DNA of 33,968 nt from JAEUUM01 sp038326165 (GTDB lineage: Bacteria; Bacteroidota; Bacteroidia; Chitinophagales; Saprospiraceae), in NCBI GenBank assembly GCA_038326165.1, contig JBBQJT010000037.1, forward strand, positions 1-33,968. The letters run 5' to 3'. Positions 33,782 to 33,968 of this stretch are shown in pieces. Every line of letters begins with the position of its first letter. The first letter of the stretch is position 1. The translations under genes and the position numbers were made by a program. The notes under the pieces were generated by a model. That model did no database searches. It was not told the DNA's origin and worked only from the letters and a program-made list of their open reading frames with translations.

Positions 33782-33968
33782 AAACGCAAAACTGGCTCCA
33801 GAAAATTGACCGATAAGGATACTGATAATATCTGGTTCTAACATTAGGCAGTATAATTGCTCCGTCATAAGCAAGCATAAAAGACCTAACAACCAAACAA
33901 TCAACCTAGCCTACAATTAAAAAAATAAATTGAAGTAGGCACATAGCTAATAACACAAATTGTATATA
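33782..33968. other. End of window, no gene identified
   Basis: A short ATG frame (33778-33816, MKTQNWLQKIDR then stop) overlaps the previous stop but reads only 12 codons. The rest is AT-rich with many stops in all frames. Confidence 0.4.

Noticed and set aside
1..33968. CRISPR array, tRNA or rRNA genes, prophage or known defence islands
   Set aside because: No regularly spaced repeats, no tRNA cloverleaf pattern, and no nuclease-helicase, restriction or toxin-antitoxin pair was recognised on either strand.

Overview
The window looks like chromosomal DNA of a Bacteroidota bacterium, most likely a Saprospiraceae-type member. This assignment is my inference from gene content; no marker gene was compared. 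The basis is: four secreted proteins with C-terminal type IX secretion (T9SS) sorting domains, a fused alpha/beta 2-oxoacid dehydrogenase E1, AT-rich DNA, weak or absent Shine-Dalgarno sequences, and recurring TAnnTTTG -7 promoter elements ahead of many genes.

Layout. 1-4.8 kb: a T9SS-exported DUF1028 protein, an RMD1/DUF155 membrane-anchored protein and a large T9SS-exported Asp-box beta-propeller protein. 4.8-8.7 kb: a DsbA-like periplasmic oxidoreductase (-), a GT-C/PMT-like membrane glycosyltransferase (+) and an AmpG-like MFS permease (-). 8.8-10.4 kb: a DUF4440-like lipoprotein and a periplasmic protein made of two tandem ferredoxin-like repeats, both (-). 10.4-11.15 kb: 763 bp without a convincing gene. 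11.15-15.0 kb: a tight four-gene (-) operon, nucleoside transporter > TatD-family hydrolase > TcdA > RlmI-like methyltransferase. 15.3-18.1 kb: a penicillin-acylase-family hydrolase overlapping a small membrane protein. 18.1-21.3 kb: a polyprenol-phosphate sugar transferase and the fused E1. 21.4-25.2 kb: a DUF1573 protein, an OmpA-like lipoprotein, an M43 metalloprotease with a TTG start, and an unrecognised secreted protein. 25.3-28.0 kb: a (-) operon of malate dehydrogenase, a peroxiredoxin-like protein and a vWA protein. 28.2-30.5 kb: a second metalloprotease with a strong terminator, then a DUF998-like membrane protein.

The last 3.4 kb look like accessory DNA. A decayed IS3-family transposase (one frameshift, one nonsense codon, truncated orfB) is followed by a TIGR04283-type glycosyltransferase, a MerA/Lpd-like flavin disulfide oxidoreductase that lacks the usual C-terminal His-Glu dyad, and a small membrane-protein gene that appears to be split by an in-frame TAA.

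Most of the window is ordinary housekeeping and secretion content. I see no tRNA, rRNA, CRISPR array, prophage or recognisable defence system. The most unusual parts are the module at 31.3-33.8 kb and the tandem-repeat protein at 9.5-10.4 kb. I do not claim a clearly new system.
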